From the NCBI GenBank assembly GCA_017798145.1, contig CP059069.1:2837226-2901225 (forward strand): a stretch of DNA of 64,000 nucleotides, given 5' to 3'. This document shows positions 25,854 to 33,311 of this stretch, piece after piece; positions within the stretch are counted from its first letter, which is position 1; each line of letters begins with the position of its first letter. Position numbers and translations under genes: made by a program. The DNA comes from Akkermansiaceae bacterium. Lineage in GTDB: Bacteria > Verrucomicrobiota > Verrucomicrobiia > Verrucomicrobiales > Akkermansiaceae. Under the pieces are notes generated by a model that was not told the origin of the DNA, did not search any database, and was given only the letters and a program-made list of their open reading frames with translations.

Positions 25854-26782
25854 GCGCCAATCTCCATTTCCTGCGCGACCTCCCGCCTGCCCGGGAGCCA
25901 AATTTCTGGGAGCATTCCCCCGGCCTTTTTCTCGCCTGGAATGAATTCGGAGACCCCTCCGGGAATCCCGTCTTCTACTACCACGGCTGGCCGAGCTCCC
26001 GCCTGCAGGCGCGGCTGGCGCACCACCTCGCGGCGGAGCGCGGGCTGCGAGTCATCGCGATGGACAGGCCGGGTCTCGGGAGATCGACGCTTGTCCGTGA
26101 ACGCAAGCTGGAGGACTGGCCCGATCTCATGGCTCGCTTCGCGGATCATCTGGGGATCGGAAAATTCGGCCAAATCGGTGTCTCCGGAGGTGGCCCGTAT
26201 GTGCTTGCCTGCGCGGCGATGATCCCTCAGCGGCTGACCGCCTCCGCCGTGCTCGCAGGCATGGTGCCATTGCCCCTGACCGGCATCGGAGCAAAGGGGC
26301 TGCACCCGCTCTACCGCGCCCTCATCCCGCTGCGGAAGGCGCCGGCGCCGTTTTTCACCGCAGGCTTCCGCATCGCATCACTGGCAGCGAAATGCAGGCC
26401 GGATGCGCTGCCGATGTCCCTGCTCCTGCGCAGCCTCGCGGCGGAAGACAGGGAGATCATCCTCCGTGATCCGGAGATTTGGCCGGTGCTTGCGAAAAGT
26501 TTCACCGAGGGCGTCTGCGGCCTCTCCGGCGGGCAGGGCGTGATGACCGATTCGGAAGTCTACCTCCGCAAGCCCGCCATCAAACCCGAGGAAATTCGCC
26601 ACCCGATCCGCTACTGGCATGGTGCGGATGACAGGAATATCCCCGCCGCCCTTGTGCGCGATCTGGTCTCGAAAATGCCCGCCGCCGCCCTTGATGTCGT
26701 CGATGGCCTGGGGCATTTTTCGCTCGCCATGCTCCGCGCCGGATCGGCCCTGGACCACATTGCGGAAACATCCACCCCATGA
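25850..26782 (+). CDS. Alpha/beta-hydrolase fold protein
   Basis: A 310-residue cytoplasmic hydrolase candidate. The oxyanion motif YYHGWPSSR (~43-51), the MDRPGLGRS strand-loop and the nucleophile elbow GVSGGG (Ser in G-x-S-x-G, ~residue 112) are present. The late GLGHFSL supplies the catalytic His and HGADDRNIP an acid. The TTG start overlaps the previous stop by 4 nt (TTGA, 25850-25853), and the next gene starts in an ATGA overlap, so the three genes are translationally coupled. The substrate is unknown. Confidence 0.88.
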   Translation: MSANLHFLRDLPPAREPNFWEHSPGLFLAWNEFGDPSGNPVFYYHGWPSSRLQARLAHHLAAERGLRVIAMDRPGLGRSTLVRERKLEDWPDLMARFADHLGIGKFGQIGVSGGGPYVLACAAMIPQRLTASAVLAGMVPLPLTGIGAKGLHPLYRALIPLRKAPAPFFTAGFRIASLAAKCRPDALPMSLLLRSLAAEDREIILRDPEIWPVLAKSFTEGVCGLSGGQGVMTDSEVYLRKPAIKPEEIRHPIRYWHGADDRNIPAALVRDLVSKMPAAALDVVDGLGHFSLAMLRAGSALDHIAETSTP

Positions 26783-27603
26783 GCGAAGAACCGGAAGAGG
26801 AATGGGTCGATGTCGGCAAATACTCCTCGCTCGATGAGGCGCACGAGCACGCGCTCGTCGCCCTCGCCATGGGGGAGGCGATCCGCGTCGAGCACGGCGA
26901 CGAGCCGGGCGGATACGATGTGCGGGCCGAGCCATCCGCAGCCCCGAAGGTTTCCGAGGAGCTCAAGGCATACGAAGAGGAATCCCGCACCGGGGAGGCC
27001 TTGCCGCTGCTCCCCTCCAACTGGGGTGCCCACCCCGCCGGGGCACTCCATTTCCTCGTTTGGGCCGCCACCCTCCTCCTCGTCTTCCGTTCCCAGTCCA
27101 TCGATCCGACCATCTCCGACCGCTTCGCCTCCTCGAGCCGGGCTCTCATCGGCAACGGCGAGTGGTGGCGGCCCTTCACCGCGCTCTTCCTCCATGGCGA
27201 CGGGCCACACATCGCCGGGAACCTGGCCAGCGGCGCGGTGTTCGGGATGCTCGTCTCGAAATCCCTCGGGCCGTGGAAAGGCTGGTCCATGATCCTGCTG
27301 GCGGGCACCGCCGGGAATGCGATCACCTCATGGATCCTGTGGCCTGTGGATTTCCGTTCGCTTGGCGCATCGACCGCCGTATTCGGTGCGCTCGGCATCC
27401 TGTCCGGGATCGGCATCGTGGAGAATTCCCGCGAAAAAATCCGCATGCCATGGCTCCGGGTCATCGCCCCGTTGCTGGCCGGTTTCGTCCTGCTCGGCTG
27501 GCTCGGTGGTGCGGCGCCGGGCGAGGGAGTCGATGTCTTCGGGCATGTCTTCGGCTTCTGCGCCGGAGTGCTCGCCGGAGTGATCTGCCGTTGGGGAGGC
27601 TGA
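26779..27603 (+). CDS. Rhomboid-family intramembrane serine protease
   Basis: A 274-residue membrane protein: a ~85-residue acidic cytoplasmic N-terminal domain (repeated EE, then VEHGDEPGGYDVRAEP, like DUF2007-type N-domains), then about six membrane helices. Catalytic features are present: H139-x4-H144-x3-N148 in the LFLHGDGPHIAGN segment, Ser198 in GAST and His256 in FGHVFG. It cleaves substrates within the membrane (family knowledge). It is the last gene of the DUF3500/hydrolase/rhomboid operon, with a 4-nt ATGA overlap. Confidence 0.9.
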   Translation: MSEEPEEEWVDVGKYSSLDEAHEHALVALAMGEAIRVEHGDEPGGYDVRAEPSAAPKVSEELKAYEEESRTGEALPLLPSNWGAHPAGALHFLVWAATLLLVFRSQSIDPTISDRFASSSRALIGNGEWWRPFTALFLHGDGPHIAGNLASGAVFGMLVSKSLGPWKGWSMILLAGTAGNAITSWILWPVDFRSLGASTAVFGALGILSGIGIVENSREKIRMPWLRVIAPLLAGFVLLGWLGGAAPGEGVDVFGHVFGFCAGVLAGVICRWGG

Positions 27604-27609
27604 CCGCAC

Positions 27610-28410
27610 TTACATCCTGAAATCCTCGCCGAGGTAGTGCTTGCGGGCGATGGGGTCGTTGACGAGCTCCGAGGACGGGCCTTCCAGGATGACGCGGCCA
27701 TCGTGGATGAGGAAGGCGCGGTCCGTGATCGAGAGGGTCTCGCGTACGGAGTGGTCCGTGATGAGGATTGCGAGGCCGTCCTTTTCGCGCAGCTCGCGGA
27801 CGATGCGCTGGATGTCCTCGACGGCGAGCGGATCGATGCCGGCGAAGGGCTCGTCGAGCATGAGCACACGGGGATCCGAGCAAAGCGAACGGGCGATGGC
27901 GAGGCGGCGTTTCTCTCCGCCGGAAAGGGTGATGGCGAGGGATTTGGCGAGCTTGGTGATGCCGAAGCGGGCCAGGAGATCGTGGGCCCGCTCTTTCTGG
28001 TCCGAGCGGGAGAGTCCGGGGCGGGTCTCAAGGATGGCGAGGAGGTTGTCGAGGACGGAGAGCTTGCGGAACACGGATTCCTCCTGGGGGAGATAGCCGA
28101 GGCCGAGGCGTGCGCGGCGGTGCATGGGCAGCTTGGAAATGTCCTGGCCGTTGAGATGGACGGTGCCGCCCTCCGCCGGGATGAGCCCGGCGATCATGTA
28201 GAAGGAGGTGGTTTTCCCCGCGCCGTTGGGCCCCATGAGGCCGACGATTTCCCTGGGGCGCACGGTGACGCAGACGCCATCGACGACGGCGCGCCCGCCG
28301 TAGGTTTTACGCAGGCCTTGGGCGGAGAGGACGGCGTTGGCGGTGTCTGTGCAGGTGGAGCCGGGATCGTGGATCATGGATGGAACGTCAAATTCGAAGC
28401 TGTATGCCAC
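27610..28410 (-). CDS. lptB: LPS export ABC transporter ATP-binding protein LptB
   Basis: The ATPase that powers lipopolysaccharide extraction from the inner membrane with LptF/G. 266 residues: Walker A GPNGAGKT (60-67), signature LSGGEKRRLAIARSL, Walker B LMLDEPFAGIDP, and the LptB-typical LGYLPQEESVFRKLSV Q-loop region. The first ~25 residues exceed the family norm; an ATG at residue 12 (MIHDPG) is a possible start. It lies 10 nt downstream of the LptC/LptA-like gene on the same strand, as in lpt operons. Confidence 0.95.
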   Translation of the reverse strand: MAYSFEFDVPSMIHDPGSTCTDTANAVLSAQGLRKTYGGRAVVDGVCVTVRPREIVGLMGPNGAGKTTSFYMIAGLIPAEGGTVHLNGQDISKLPMHRRARLGLGYLPQEESVFRKLSVLDNLLAILETRPGLSRSDQKERAHDLLARFGITKLAKSLAITLSGGEKRRLAIARSLCSDPRVLMLDEPFAGIDPLAVEDIQRIVRELREKDGLAILITDHSVRETLSITDRAFLIHDGRVILEGPSSELVNDPIARKHYLGEDFRM

Positions 28411-28420
28411 AAGGAGGGGG

Positions 28421-29653
28421 CTAGCGGCCTTTCAGGTTCAGGTTGCCGCCCATCTGCCAGTTGCCCTGGGTGGAGAAGGAGCCGTCGTTGAGGAGGCGGA
28501 GGGTGAGGTTCGGCTCCATGGCGCGGGCGAAATACGTGCCCTGTTTGACCCATGGGTAGCCGCCATGGATGATGATTTCCCCGCTGGGGATGTCGTAGGT
28601 CAGCACCCTGCCGCTGGCTTGGACGGCGTCTTTCCCGCCGACCGATTTCTGGTTGAGGAGTACGGCACCCTCTGCGATGAGCTTTTTCACATCGCCGAAG
28701 TTCCCCACGCCGGCTGCTGGCTTCTTCGGGGCTTTTGGATCCGCGGTTTTCTTGTCGAAGAAGACCTTGAGCTGATCCGCTCCCTTGAGATCGAAGCGGG
28801 GGTCTTTGACCACGACGTTTTTCAGATAAACCAGGACGCCCTCGTCGGCATCGAAATACATGCCGCCATCGCAGGTGATGAGGGTGTCATCGGGGGATGG
28901 CTTGATTTCCAGCGGTGCGGCTTCCGGGGATTTCCCTGGCTCTTCGGCGGCGCTTGTTTCCAGGCCGCTGTTGTTGATGAATGCGGTGGCCGCAGCGCCG
29001 GCTTTTTCGCCGCTGCCGATGTCTGCCGCGAGGGTGCCTGCGGAGGCGGCGTTGAGCGCATCCGCCTCAGGTTTCATGGATTTCGCCTGCTCCTTGATGG
29101 CTGCCACTTCCTCCTCGGAAACGAAGGGCGGCGGCAGGGCGATGAGCGGGGAGGGAGCGAGGCAGAGAGCGATGAGTGCGGCGCGTGAGAGCGGGTTTGC
29201 GTTCATGGTGGTGGTGGGCGGGGCTGAGATCCAGGTGTTTGCCGGGCCGCGGAGGAAGCCCTCGCCATCCTGGAAGGCGTAGGCGAGGCCGCTGCCGCGG
29301 GCGATGAGGCGGTCGTTGGTGATTTCCACCTCTTCCTCGGCGGTGAGGAGCGATTTCACCTGATCGAAGAGGGCGCTCCTGAGCTTGACTTTGCCGCGCA
29401 GGCTGCGGTCCGGGTTGTAGAAACGGATGAGGACGTTCTCGCCCTTGACCAGCTCGGGGTTGACGAGGGTCATGGTCTCGGTGAGCAGGTCTCCGGAGAG
29501 GTTGCGCTGCGAATCGTAGCGGGGGAGTAGGACACCCTTGAGCACGCTACCGTCCGGGAGCAGGGAAACCGGGTTTTTCCTGCCTTCGGGGGAAGGTTCC
29601 GCAGCGCAGAGCGCGGGAGCGGCGAGCAGCAGGATGGAAAGGAGGCGCGGCAA
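28421..29653 (-). CDS. LPS transport periplasmic protein, LptC-like and LptA/OstA-like regions in one chain
   Basis: A 410-residue exported protein upstream of lptB. After the signal peptide (MPRLLSILLLAAPALCAA), residues ~30-140 form an LptC-like beta-rich region (GVLLPRYDSQRNLSGDLLTE, ITNDRLIARGSGLAYAFQDG). An internal hydrophobic stretch follows (MNANPLSRAALIALCLAPSP, ~149-168) that looks like a second signal peptide. After a linker, residues ~265-410 are OstA/LptA-like (ITCDGGMYFDADEGVLVYLK, ending NWQMGGNLNLKGR). It probably bridges LPS from LptB-powered extraction to the outer membrane. Fusion of two exported proteins is the simplest reading. Confidence 0.75.
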   Translation of the reverse strand: MPRLLSILLLAAPALCAAEPSPEGRKNPVSLLPDGSVLKGVLLPRYDSQRNLSGDLLTETMTLVNPELVKGENVLIRFYNPDRSLRGKVKLRSALFDQVKSLLTAEEEVEITNDRLIARGSGLAYAFQDGEGFLRGPANTWISAPPTTTMNANPLSRAALIALCLAPSPLIALPPPFVSEEEVAAIKEQAKSMKPEADALNAASAGTLAADIGSGEKAGAAATAFINNSGLETSAAEEPGKSPEAAPLEIKPSPDDTLITCDGGMYFDADEGVLVYLKNVVVKDPRFDLKGADQLKVFFDKKTADPKAPKKPAAGVGNFGDVKKLIAEGAVLLNQKSVGGKDAVQASGRVLTYDIPSGEIIIHGGYPWVKQGTYFARAMEPNLTLRLLNDGSFSTQGNWQMGGNLNLKGR

Positions 29654-29688
29654 TGGATGCGGGTGTGTGAGGTTCCGGTGTTAGGGCT

Positions 29689-29823
29689 TCAGAAGACAAT
29701 ATCCATTGCTGGCGTGCAGACAATCGCAATATCCACCCGTTCGTGGAAGACGTGGCGATCTTCGATCGCCGCCATTTCCCCCATTGCCTTGATACCCTTC
29801 ATGTAATCAATATTGCTCTCCAT
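29689..29823 (-). CDS. Possible small protein of 44 residues
   Basis: An ATG-initiated frame (MESNIDYMKGIKAMGEMAAI, then EDRHVFHERVDIAIVCTPAM, ending DIVF) lies 35 nt upstream of the LptC/LptA-like gene on the same strand. Only a weak AAGAAAA precedes it. No family is recognised and chance is a fair explanation. Listed because the surrounding ~400 bp holds no other intact gene. Confidence 0.22.
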   Translation of the reverse strand: MESNIDYMKGIKAMGEMAAIEDRHVFHERVDIAIVCTPAMDIVF

Positions 29824-29874
29824 CAAATTTTCTTGCGATTGCACAGCGTTGGCATCACTCCGAGAGGAGCAACT

Positions 29875-30057
29875 CTGGCCTGCATCCCGGACGACTTGGC
29901 CAGGGGACTGGAAGCCGAGTCGAAGAAGACCCACTTCACGAAATCGGAGGTCGCCCGCAGGCGCCTGATCGCGGCGGGCTCGCAACCCAATCAAACGGCC
30001 TCCGGATTTGATCTGATCGCGGACTTGGCCGGAACTTCGAGGCGGCCAGACCGATGA
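29875..30057 (+). pseudogene. Ribbon-helix-helix (CopG-like) antitoxin remnant
   Basis: The frame reads ACIPDDLARGLEAESKKTHF, then TKSEVARRRLIAAGSQ and SGFDLIADLAGTS. This matches the RHH antitoxin pattern (beta strand, helix, TKSE turn, second helix, YDLIxDLAG-like tail). No ATG opens it: a CTG at 29875 sits 5 nt after GAGAGGAG, so the original start is probably lost or non-canonical. The C-terminus ends abruptly 3 nt before the IS66 terminus, and no PIN toxin follows. Probably truncated by the insertion. Confidence 0.45.
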
Positions 30058-30122
30058 GCCGTAAGCGTCCTAAATTCATCCCCCTGGCGTTGCTCCGGCG
30101 TAGCGGTGGGGGGCGCGGGCGG

Positions 30123-31731
30123 TCAGGCGACTTGCTCGGCTTCGGCTTTCGTTTCGGCCTTGGCTTTGCGCTCGGCGGCGATTCGGGCCGGGGTTAGCGC
30201 GGAGGCTTGCTCGGGGGTGGCATCGTGAGGCAGCCGCTTGAGGACTTCGACAAGGTAATCCTCGGGATCGAGGCCTTGGGCGCGGCAGTTGGCCAGCAGG
30301 GTGTAGATTAGGGCGTTGTTTTCCCCGGCCTCGAGACTGCCGAAGAACATCCAGTTTTTCATGCCCAGCTTGGTGGGGCGGATCATGTTCTCGACGAGGT
30401 TGGTGTCGAGCTCGAGCGCTCCGTCCTCGAAGCAGACGAGGATCTTGTGCCACTGGTTGAGGGTGTAGTTGATGGCTTGAGCCACATCGCTGCCGGGGAG
30501 GTGCCGCTGGCGTTCCGCGAGGACGAAGCGGTGGAGCTTATCGGCGATGGGGGCGGCTGCGGGCGCGGCGTATGAGTTCGCGGCAGGCGGGTGGCGCGGC
30601 GGTCTGGCGGGTTTGCTTTTCGATGTGATAGATGCGCTGGATGTATAGCAGGATGGGGACGGTGACTTCGGGTGTGGCTTTGCCGAGGTCGGTGAACTTG
30701 CGGCGGGTGTGGGCGAGGCAGCCGGCGTGGCGGAGGCCATGTTTTTTCGCTACGGTGTCGTAAACTCCGTAGCCGTCGGTATGCATGCCGCCTTGGTAGG
30801 CTATGGTGTTGGTGACCTCGTCGTAGCCGAGGAAGTCTAACAGGCAGTCGGCTCCGCGCCCGGCGTGCCAGTCGAAGTAACATGTGCCCGTGGCGTTGTC
30901 GCGGTATACCCAGAGGCGCCCTTCGCGGGTGGAGCCGTGGCCGGGATCGAGATAGTCGATGGGTGTTTCATCGATCTGCAGTTCGCCGGCGAGAAGGAGT
31001 TCGGCTTTGATCGCCCGGCCGATGGGGGCGAGGTGGCGGGCGGTGGCGTGGGTCCAGGTGTTGAGGGTTTGCCGCCTGATGTCGATGTCGTGCCGTCGTC
31101 GGAAGCGCTGGGACTGCCGGTAGTGGGGAAGGTGGTCTTCGTATTTGTCGGCGATGATCTGGGCGGCGAGCGCGGGAGCCAAAAGGGTGCCGGGGATGCT
31201 GGGAAGCGGGGCGGGTGCGATGAGCGGCGGGCGGGCTTTCTCGGTTTTGTGGACGAACTTTTTGCGAACGGTGCGACGCCAGAACATCTCGGCTTTGGTG
31301 ACGTCGAGTTCGTCGTGGTGCTCCTCGCCGATCTGCTGCCATGCGTCAGGGTTGGCGAGGACTTCATCGGGGATGATTTCCTTTTCGATGAGGATCAGGA
31401 GGTTCCTGGGGAAACGCTCGGCTTTGGTGCGGCGGTTTTTTGGGGCATTTGGTTTTTCCTCCTCCGGTGCGGATGTTTCGCCGCTTGTTTCCGGAAGAGG
31501 CTCGGGCTTTCCCAGAACCATTTCATCGAAGAGGAGCTGGAGCTGGGCGGGGTCAAGCTTCTCGCTGCTGGAGCCGAAGAGGCGTTGCTGGAGTCCGGCG
31601 ATGATCCTGTCTTTGCGGGCGAGTTCGGCTTTGAGGTGGGTGTTTTCGGCCTTGAGTGACGCGATCTCCCTTTCCATTTCACCGAAGCGAAGGAGCAGGG
31701 TTTCGAGATCCGTTGGAATGCCATTATCCAC
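30123..31731 (-). pseudogene. tnpC: IS66 transposase TnpC, frameshifted
   Basis: The first 397 codons (31731-30538) cover the coiled-coil/leucine-zipper N-terminus (LLLRFGEMEREIASLKAENT), the zinc-binding-like region and the DDE core (LQIDETPIDYLDPG; GGMHTDGYGVYD). The reading then shifts into another frame that continues to 30123 with the family C-terminus (AINYTLNQWHKILVCFEDGA, LDTNLVENMIRPTKLGMKNW). The switch is at five Gs (30549-30553, plus strand); four would join ELIRRARSRP to IADKLHRF. So a one-base insertion disables the gene unless it is a sequence error. Confidence 0.85.
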
Positions 31732-31791
31732 TAGATTCCTAGTAGCAATAAGCGTGCCTGAAATGGTCTGGGGGCGGATTTTTTCCGAAGA

Positions 31792-32154
31792 TTATTCCGG
31801 GCGCTCATACCATGGCTTGAAGGCGGCTCCGCGAAGATCCACGCCGTTGATGAGAAGCTGCAAAGCCTCGGCGTGGAGCTTGATGCGGCGCTGGCCCGGC
31901 TCGCTGGGAACCGGCCAGCTGAAACGGCCTTTCTCCAGTCGTTTGGCCGCGACCCATGTGCCGGTGCCATCGAAATAGAGGATTTTCAGGCGGTTGCGGC
32001 GCTTGTTGGTGAAGACGAAAAGGAAGTCCCGTGCTGCCGGAGTGCCCTGGAGATGGTCGGAGGCGAGTTGCTGGAGGCCGTTGAAGGATTTGCGCATGTC
32101 GCAGGGATCGAGGGCGAGGAAGACCTTGAGGGAGTTGGCAGTGAGGTTCAGCAC
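31792..32154 (-). CDS. tnpB: IS66 accessory protein TnpB
   Basis: 120 residues from the GTG at 32154. It matches IS66 Orf2/TnpB: LALDPCDMRKSFNGLQQLAS, FLFVFTNKRRNRLKILYFDG, and RFSWPVPSEPGQRRIKL. It is required for IS66 transposition in characterised elements, with unclear biochemistry. Its start overlaps the end of the tnpA-like gene. Confidence 0.9.
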   Translation of the reverse strand: MLNLTANSLKVFLALDPCDMRKSFNGLQQLASDHLQGTPAARDFLFVFTNKRRNRLKILYFDGTGTWVAAKRLEKGRFSWPVPSEPGQRRIKLHAEALQLLINGVDLRGAAFKPWYERPE

Positions 32155-32366
32155 GGGCGGCCTCCTTTCGCGGCGAGGTGGTCGCGGAACGCGGCGATGA
32201 AGTCGGCGGCGAGCGGGACGGCATCGCGATCTTCGAGCAGAAGCGAGAGACCCTCGGAGAACTCGATGACCAGGCGCGGTCGGAGCTGGCGTGGGAACTC
32301 GACTTCGACGAAACGAGCATCGGTGCATTTCAGAGGCTGCGGATAGCCGGGATCGGAACTGGACAT
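32148..32366 (-). CDS. tnpA: IS66 TnpA-like accessory protein, short
   Basis: 72 residues (FVEVEFPRQLRPRLVIEFSE, then GLSLLLEDRDAVPLAADFIA) corresponding to the C-terminal part of IS66 TnpA proteins. The usual N-terminal helix-turn-helix (~40 residues) is missing, and only ~60 bp remain to the IS end. This may be a compact variant or a deletion derivative. It overlaps the tnpB start by 7 nt. Confidence 0.6.
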   Translation of the reverse strand: MSSSDPGYPQPLKCTDARFVEVEFPRQLRPRLVIEFSEGLSLLLEDRDAVPLAADFIAAFRDHLAAKGGRPC

Positions 32367-32564
32367 GGCGGCCAGTGTGGCAGACCAAGGGGATTACGAT
32401 AGGGGGTGGATTTTGGGACGCTTACGAAGCATCGCCCTACGGAATTCACGGATATTGTAGAGATGATTCAGTGCTCAAAAACCTACTGGCACTCAACTTC
32501 CAGTTCTTCCCGAATCACAAATCTTTATGCGCAATAGTATAATTATGATTCTTCAACATCATTG

Positions 32565-33311
32565 TCACGCCCCTCGTTTCCGCTTAATAATTCTAGCGAT
32601 CAGCCATGCCAGTAAAGCAAAAGCTGTAACGACGATAAACACCCAAAATCTTCCGTTGGAACTTTCTTTTGTGGATTTGCCGCTGGGAATCAGGAAATCC
32701 TTTGCCTTCCGCACCTTCATTTCCAAGTACTTTTGCTTGAGATATTCCACCGTGTCCCTGTCCTGTTCTTTCTCTTCCCTTTCCAGTTGATCCACTTTGT
32801 CGAAAGCAAGCGGTTGGGCGGCAGGGTCGAAATTTGGAATTTGTGCAAGAATCGCATCAGATTCAGCCATTGGTATAAAATATCGTGGAAAGGATCGGCT
32901 TGCTGGTTCCAGCGTCTTGGGACTAGCAAGAACTGCATACCGCCCCTTAGCTTCGGTACGTTTGTCAAATATGTCTTCCCTACTGATAATGAGGAGGTGA
33001 TGAGCATGATATTCCCGCGAAATACTCGAGTCGGCTCGGATTGCCGGTGCTCCCGGAACTAATGCCAGCGAATTGGCGCCTTTCATGTAATTTACATCTA
33101 TCGCCATTTTTCCAGATTTGATGAGACTGATTCCTATGAAATCGTCCCATACTTTCGGAAAGTCATCACCATTCTTAGGGCTAAACTCATAGGATAACTG
33201 CAACGCCAAATCCGAACATACCGCGAAACCGTTCGCTCCTTCTTGTGCGAAGGAGGAAAGCGACATAAATGCCGTGACGAATCCAATTATCAACCAACGA
33301 TACAATCTCAT
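32565..33311 (-). CDS. Exported protein with C-terminal membrane anchor, third gene of the metzincin cassette
   Basis: A 248-residue protein with a signal peptide (MRLYRWLIIGFVTAFMSLSSFA). Its ectodomain has a charged, probably coiled-coil segment (~165-195, DQLEREEKEQDRDTVEYLKQ). A single C-terminal membrane helix (~220-240, FWVFIVVTAFALLAWLIARI) precedes a basic tail (KRKRGA). It is therefore predicted to be tethered in the inner membrane with its bulk outside the cytoplasm. It has no recognised family. Its ATG overlaps the stop of the 1329-residue protein gene (33308-33311). It lies in a locally A+T-rich stretch. Confidence 0.72.
   Translation of the reverse strand: MRLYRWLIIGFVTAFMSLSSFAQEGANGFAVCSDLALQLSYEFSPKNGDDFPKVWDDFIGISLIKSGKMAIDVNYMKGANSLALVPGAPAIRADSSISREYHAHHLLIISREDIFDKRTEAKGRYAVLASPKTLEPASRSFPRYFIPMAESDAILAQIPNFDPAAQPLAFDKVDQLEREEKEQDRDTVEYLKQKYLEMKVRKAKDFLIPSGKSTKESSNGRFWVFIVVTAFALLAWLIARIIKRKRGA

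Larger units (their letters stand above)
30061..32425 (-). mobile_element. IS66-family insertion sequence, 2365 bp
   Basis: The element is bounded by inverted repeats beginning GTAAGCGTCC at both ends (inward from 30061 on the plus strand and from 32425 on the minus strand), about 21 of 25 positions matching. GTAAGC is the usual IS66 terminus. Inside, on the minus strand, are tnpA-like, tnpB and tnpC genes in the family order. The 8 bp outside each end (gatgagcc and gaagcatc) do not match, so the expected 8-bp target duplication is missing. tnpC is frameshifted, so this copy is probably immobile on its own. Confidence 0.88.

Noticed and set aside
30061..32425. Programmed frameshifting in the IS transposase
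   Set aside because: IS66 tnpC is normally one uninterrupted gene, and no slippery heptamer with a downstream structure is evident at the switch; a one-base insertion explains it better.
32426..32564. Continuation of the disrupted antitoxin/toxin locus on the far side of the IS
   Set aside because: No toxin-like reading was found in any frame, and the flanks show no target duplication. The 139-bp gap shows nothing recognisable.
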